DNA from: Chitinophagaceae bacterium
Lineage (GTDB): Bacteria; Bacteroidota; Bacteroidia; Chitinophagales; Chitinophagaceae
Assembly: GCA_019454915.1 (NCBI GenBank)
Contig: JACFNM010000215.1
Location: 1 to 7,132 of the forward strand
DNA: 7,132 bases
Reading direction: 5' to 3'
Made by a program: the position numbers and the translations under genes. Positions 5,460-7,132 of the stretch are shown here, piece by piece (within the stretch, counting starts at the first letter, position 1; the number at the start of each line of letters is the position of its first letter). Under the pieces are notes generated by a model that searched no databases, had not been told where the DNA came from, and saw nothing but the letters and a program-made list of their open reading frames with translations.

Positions 5460-6680
5460 ATGAGTCCAAAGCTGCGATTCCAATTGTCGTTTATGATGTT
5501 CCTGGAGTTTTTTGTGTGGGGAGCCTGGTATAGTGCTATTGCAGTTTTTATGGCGTCGAACGGAATGAAAAACCTCACCCATTGGCCCTTTACCATGAAT
5601 GCCGTGGCGGCCATAGTGGCGCCTTTTTTTGTAGGGCTGATAGCCGACCGTTATTTTGCCACCCAAAAAGTATTCGGCACGCTTCATTTGCTGGGCGGAC
5701 TTTTCATGCTCATCACGCCTTCATTAACGCAATCGCCGTCCTTGTTTATTTTATCCCTGCTGGCCTACAACATTTGCTATATGCCCACGCTAAGCCTGGC
5801 TAACACGCTGGCGTTTCATCAGATGGCGTCGCAGGAAAAGGAGTTTCCGGCTATCCGGGTTTTTGGAACAATCGGCTGGATTGCCGCAGGACTAATGATA
5901 AGCTTCGTGCTGGTGGGTTTTGTTAAAGAAAACGTGGCTCCCGAATCCACTGCGCTTCCCCTATATCTTGCAGCCGGCGCCAGCATACTACTGGGGTTTT
6001 ATAGTTTTATATTGCCTCATACGCCGCCTCCGGCTGCGGGCAAAAAAGTTAACATCCGCTCCATCATGGGCATAGATGCTTTTAACCGCCTCGGCAGTCG
6101 TTCCTTTTATGTTTTTTTAGTCAGCTCTATGCTGATATGCATTCCGCTGGCAGTTTATTATAATTATACCCAGTTATATCTGGAGAATTCCGGTTTTAAA
6201 AATATTGCCGCTACCCAAACAATCGGACAGGCTTCTGAAATGATTTTTATGCTGCTGATGCCGCTCTTCTTCAGAAGACTGGGTGTAAAATGGATGCTTG
6301 CGGTGGGCATGCTCGCCTGGCTCATCCGGTATGGTCTCTTTGCTACTGCGGCGCCCGATTCAGTAACCTGGATGATCATAGCGGGTATTGCTTTACACGG
6401 TATTTGTTATGATTTTTTCTTTGTAACGGGTCAGATTTATATGGACAAGAAAGCAAGTGTGGAAATCCGCGCCCAGGCCCAGGGATTAATGATTTTAATC
6501 ACCTATGGAGTGGGTATGTTAATCGGTGCACAAATCGCCGGACTCTTGTACAATAGTTTCCTGGGAGATAGCGCCACTCTTTCACTGGCAGAATGGCAAA
6601 ATTTCTGGTGGATTCCGGCTGCCTTTGCGGGAGGTGTATTATTGTTTTTTGTGTCCGCTTTTAACGAGAAAATAAAATAG
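5460..6680 (+). CDS. MFS permease, nucleoside:H+ symporter (NupG/XapB) family
   Basis: The gene encodes a 406-aa inner-membrane transporter with about 12 predicted helices, close to E. coli NupG (418 aa). Family landmarks occur in the expected order: FLEFFVWGAWY (14-24), GLIADRYF (59-66), YMPTLSLANT (107-116), FPAIRVFGTIGW (129-140), GIDAF (204-208), IGQASEMIFMLLMPLFFRR (255-273), and HGICYDFFFVTGQIYMDK (313-330) followed by RAQAQG (337-342). These match the NupG pattern of FPPIRIWGTIGF, ISQISETLFIL and YGCAFDFF. The family imports nucleosides with protons, but many Bacteroidota homologues lie beside sugar-oxidation genes, so the substrate here may be a sugar or glycoside. The ATG at 5460 places the first helix just after a short KLR leader, as is typical. 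A Gfo/Idh/MocA oxidoreductase gene follows after 90 bases. No convincing promoter was found in the 153-base divergent spacer. Confidence 0.92.
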   Translation: MSPKLRFQLSFMMFLEFFVWGAWYSAIAVFMASNGMKNLTHWPFTMNAVAAIVAPFFVGLIADRYFATQKVFGTLHLLGGLFMLITPSLTQSPSLFILSLLAYNICYMPTLSLANTLAFHQMASQEKEFPAIRVFGTIGWIAAGLMISFVLVGFVKENVAPESTALPLYLAAGASILLGFYSFILPHTPPPAAGKKVNIRSIMGIDAFNRLGSRSFYVFLVSSMLICIPLAVYYNYTQLYLENSGFKNIAATQTIGQASEMIFMLLMPLFFRRLGVKWMLAVGMLAWLIRYGLFATAAPDSVTWMIIAGIALHGICYDFFFVTGQIYMDKKASVEIRAQAQGLMILITYGVGMLIGAQIAGLLYNSFLGDSATLSLAEWQNFWWIPAAFAGGVLLFFVSAFNEKIK

Positions 6681-6723
6681 CCTGCATTAAGAGACAGAAA
6701 TTCGACATATTAATGCCGGCTGT
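6677..6723. promoter_or_regulatory. long imperfect palindrome at the MFS stop codon
   Basis: Arms 6677-6690 and 6710-6723 pair at 13 of 14 positions (one G-U, one T/C mismatch at 6683/6717), with a perfect 7-bp inner part GCATTAA/TTAATGC and a 19-nt loop. The left arm contains the MFS stop codon. On the + strand no T-tract follows, so it is not a standard terminator for the MFS gene. On the - strand it is followed by TATTTTATTTT, so it could terminate antisense transcription. Confidence 0.45.
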
Positions 6724-6750
6724 AACAAATTGAAATAAACAATTGTAACA
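6721..6750. repeat. TGTAACA direct repeats with an AATTG/CAATT inverted repeat
   Basis: TGTAACA occurs at 6721-6727 and again at 6744-6750, 23 bases apart (about two helical turns). Between them AATTG (6728-6732, allowing the A run) and CAATT (6740-6744) form an inverted repeat around a 7-nt A/T-rich spacer. The position just upstream of the oxidoreductase start would suit an operator, but the AT richness makes chance plausible. Confidence 0.2.
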
Positions 6751-6770
6751 TCAAAAAAATTAACACGAAC

Positions 6771-7132
6771 ATGCAAAAGATTGCCATGCTTGGCTCCGGT
6801 TTTATCGGACGGTTTTATGCAGATTCACTGCAGGGATATCGAAACAGGGATAAAATTGTAAGTATCTATTCACGCAGGAAAGAGAGCGCTCAAAAATTCG
6901 CTAAAGACTATGACGTTGCATTCTGGACAACTCAAATGGAGGATGCGATAGCCCGTCCGGAAGTGGATATCGTTTGTATATCCCTACCCAATCATCTACA
7001 TGAAGAAGCGGTAATGCTGTGTTGTAAGCATAAGAAAGCGGTCATCACCACAAAACCATTGGGTAGAAATGCCACCGAAGCCAAACGAATGTTAGAAGCC
7101 GTTGAAAAAGCCGGAATATTTAATGGCTACCT
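6771..7132 (+). CDS. Gfo/Idh/MocA family oxidoreductase (3' partial)
   Basis: An open frame of 120 codons plus two bases starts at ATG 6771 and runs off the right edge without a stop. The N-terminus MQKIAMLGSGFIGRFYADSL holds the Rossmann motif GSGFIG (8-13). VDIVCISLPNHLHEEAV (65-81) is the conserved strand plus the P-N-x-x-H segment that contacts the cofactor. TTKPLGRNATEAKRML (93-108) corresponds to the EKP motif: Lys95 and Pro96 are kept, but the glutamate is replaced by Thr94. The family oxidises or reduces sugars and related polyols with NAD(P). The second, alpha/beta substrate-binding domain lies outside the window, so the substrate cannot be inferred. The start is supported by the immediate beta strand and by an A-rich leader typical of Bacteroidota. 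It lies 90 bases after the MFS permease gene on the same strand and is probably functionally linked to it. Confidence 0.92.
   Translation, partial: MQKIAMLGSGFIGRFYADSLQGYRNRDKIVSIYSRRKESAQKFAKDYDVAFWTTQMEDAIARPEVDIVCISLPNHLHEEAVMLCCKHKKAVITTKPLGRNATEAKRMLEAVEKAGIFNGY

Noticed and set aside
5325..5687. 120-codon open frame on the minus strand, partly in the spacer between the MBL and MFS genes
   Set aside because: Most of it lies antisense to the strongly supported start of the MFS gene, and the translation is rich in Lys, Arg, His and Gly with no recognisable domain. It is a shadow frame.
1..7132. Signs of a mobile element, CRISPR array, defence island or RNA gene
   Set aside because: Genes are housekeeping or metabolic and closely packed. 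I saw no transposase, integrase, regular repeats, or tRNA-like or rRNA-like segment.

Overview
The window looks like chromosomal housekeeping sequence from a member of the Bacteroidota, most likely the Chitinophagaceae. The assignment rests on protein character (Bacteroidota-type GreA, RuvC with a C-terminal extension, flippase-like and DUF3108 proteins), on moderate GC with A/T-rich leaders lacking Shine-Dalgarno sequences, and on promoter boxes matching the Bacteroidota -7 consensus TAnnTTTG. No database search was possible, so the family-level placement is an inference.

Layout from left to right: the 3' part of a D-2-hydroxyacid (phosphoglycerate-type) dehydrogenase (1-696, +); greA (833-1306, +) behind a good promoter and a terminator-like hairpin in its leader; a HIT-family nucleotide hydrolase (1482-1871, +); convergent ruvC (minus strand, ending at 2007); a divergent gene pair starting at 2600 that encodes a flippase-like polytopic membrane protein and an exported DUF3108 protein, joined by a TAATG overlap; a metallo-beta-lactamase-fold hydrolase on the minus strand (4464-5306); then a nucleoside:H+ symporter-type MFS permease (5460-6680, +) followed by a Gfo/Idh/MocA oxidoreductase (from 6771, +) that runs off the right edge. 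No gene-free stretch exceeds about 180 bases. There are no RNA genes, mobile elements or CRISPR arrays that I can support.

The genes fall into loosely related units. greA and the HIT gene are housekeeping genes, each with its own promoter. ruvC serves Holliday-junction resolution. The flippase-like/DUF3108 pair is probably an envelope operon of unknown function. The MFS permease and the oxidoreductase look like the start of a sugar or glycoside uptake and oxidation cluster that continues beyond the window.

No clear new defence or mobile system is visible. The more interesting signals are regulatory: a promoter-hairpin-U-tract arrangement in front of greA, two genes whose -7 box lies exactly 4 nt before the start codon (candidate leaderless mRNAs), a tight ruvC/flippase divergence with non-ATG starts on both sides, and a long imperfect palindrome that covers the MFS stop codon.
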